A stretch of DNA of 11,772 nt from JAPUDQ01 sp964535835. Lineage in GTDB: Bacteria > Patescibacteriota > Saccharimonadia > Saccharimonadales > Saccharimonadaceae. The position numbers were made by a program, and so were the translations under genes. The notes under the pieces were generated by a model. It did no database searches and was not told the origin of the DNA. It saw only the letters and a program-made list of their open reading frames with translations. Positions 11,733-11,772 of this stretch are shown one piece after another; the stretch's first letter is position 1, and every line of letters begins with the position of its first letter. The stretch is taken from contig CAZHUZ010000020.1 of NCBI GenBank assembly GCA_964535835.1, forward strand, positions 1-11,772, given 5' to 3'.

Positions 11733-11772
11733 ACGCACTGTTTTGCTCATGCTTGCGAATACATCCCAATCT

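Noticed and set aside
11721..11750. Upstream ATG (11750) of the UPF0200 kinase
   Set aside because: The 10 extra codons coincide with the TATACT box and spacer, and the family starts just before the P-loop strand.
1..11772. CRISPR arrays, tRNA genes, prophage blocks
   Set aside because: No regularly spaced repeats, no cloverleaf with a T-loop signature, and no cluster of phage structural genes were seen on either strand.

Overview
The window reads like a chromosomal segment of a Candidatus Saccharibacteria (TM7) or related CPR bacterium. This is an inference from gene content (a compact dnaG-rpoD pair without rpsU, an Orn-type oligoribonuclease, an archaeal-looking UPF0200 P-loop kinase, a CapA-like protein), the near-balanced base composition, the tight packing and the use of the standard code. 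No rRNA or single marker fixes the taxonomy.

Layout. Positions 1-206 (-) hold the start of an HxlR-type regulator, divergent from a NADPH-dependent FMN reductase (278-838) across a palindrome-rich promoter region. A glutamate dehydrogenase follows (1104-2285). Between it and oligoribonuclease (2733-3275) lies about 450 bp with its own promoter, extensive pairing and an intrinsic terminator, best read as an unidentified structured ncRNA of about 380 nt. After orn comes a 184-bp near-perfect inverted repeat (3290-3473). Next is a complete-looking transcription attenuator: a 20-codon leader peptide rich in Ile codons, protector, antiterminator and terminator segments, then a threonine-dehydratase-like gene (3654-4703). 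CapA (4726-5955) faces a GC-rich orphan gene (6043-6345, -). Then come MmcQ/YjbR (6445-6807, +), a single-pass membrane protein (6804-7379, -), the operon dnaG-rpoD-lipid kinase (7431-11157, +) and a UPF0200/CoaE-like kinase (11151-11720, -).

Three signals stand out. First, the Ile-codon attenuator in front of a threonine deaminase that has no ACT domain suggests control of the gene by charged tRNA-Ile instead of allostery. Second, at six independent starts (orn, the leader peptide, capA, mmcQ, dnaG, the UPF0200 kinase) a -10-like hexamer sits exactly 6 nt upstream of the ATG with no Shine-Dalgarno sequence, the signature of leaderless mRNAs; other genes (FMN reductase, gdhA, ilvA, rpoD, the GC-rich orphan) have clear Shine-Dalgarno sequences. 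Third, DnaG keeps the CHC2 zinc-domain framework but has lost all four zinc ligands.

The replication and transcription genes form one operon with a 14-nt overlap (dnaG/rpoD) and a 3-nt gap (rpoD/kinase). The metabolic genes (gdhA, ilvA) are individually promoted and regulated. No tRNA, rRNA, CRISPR array or transposase gene was found.
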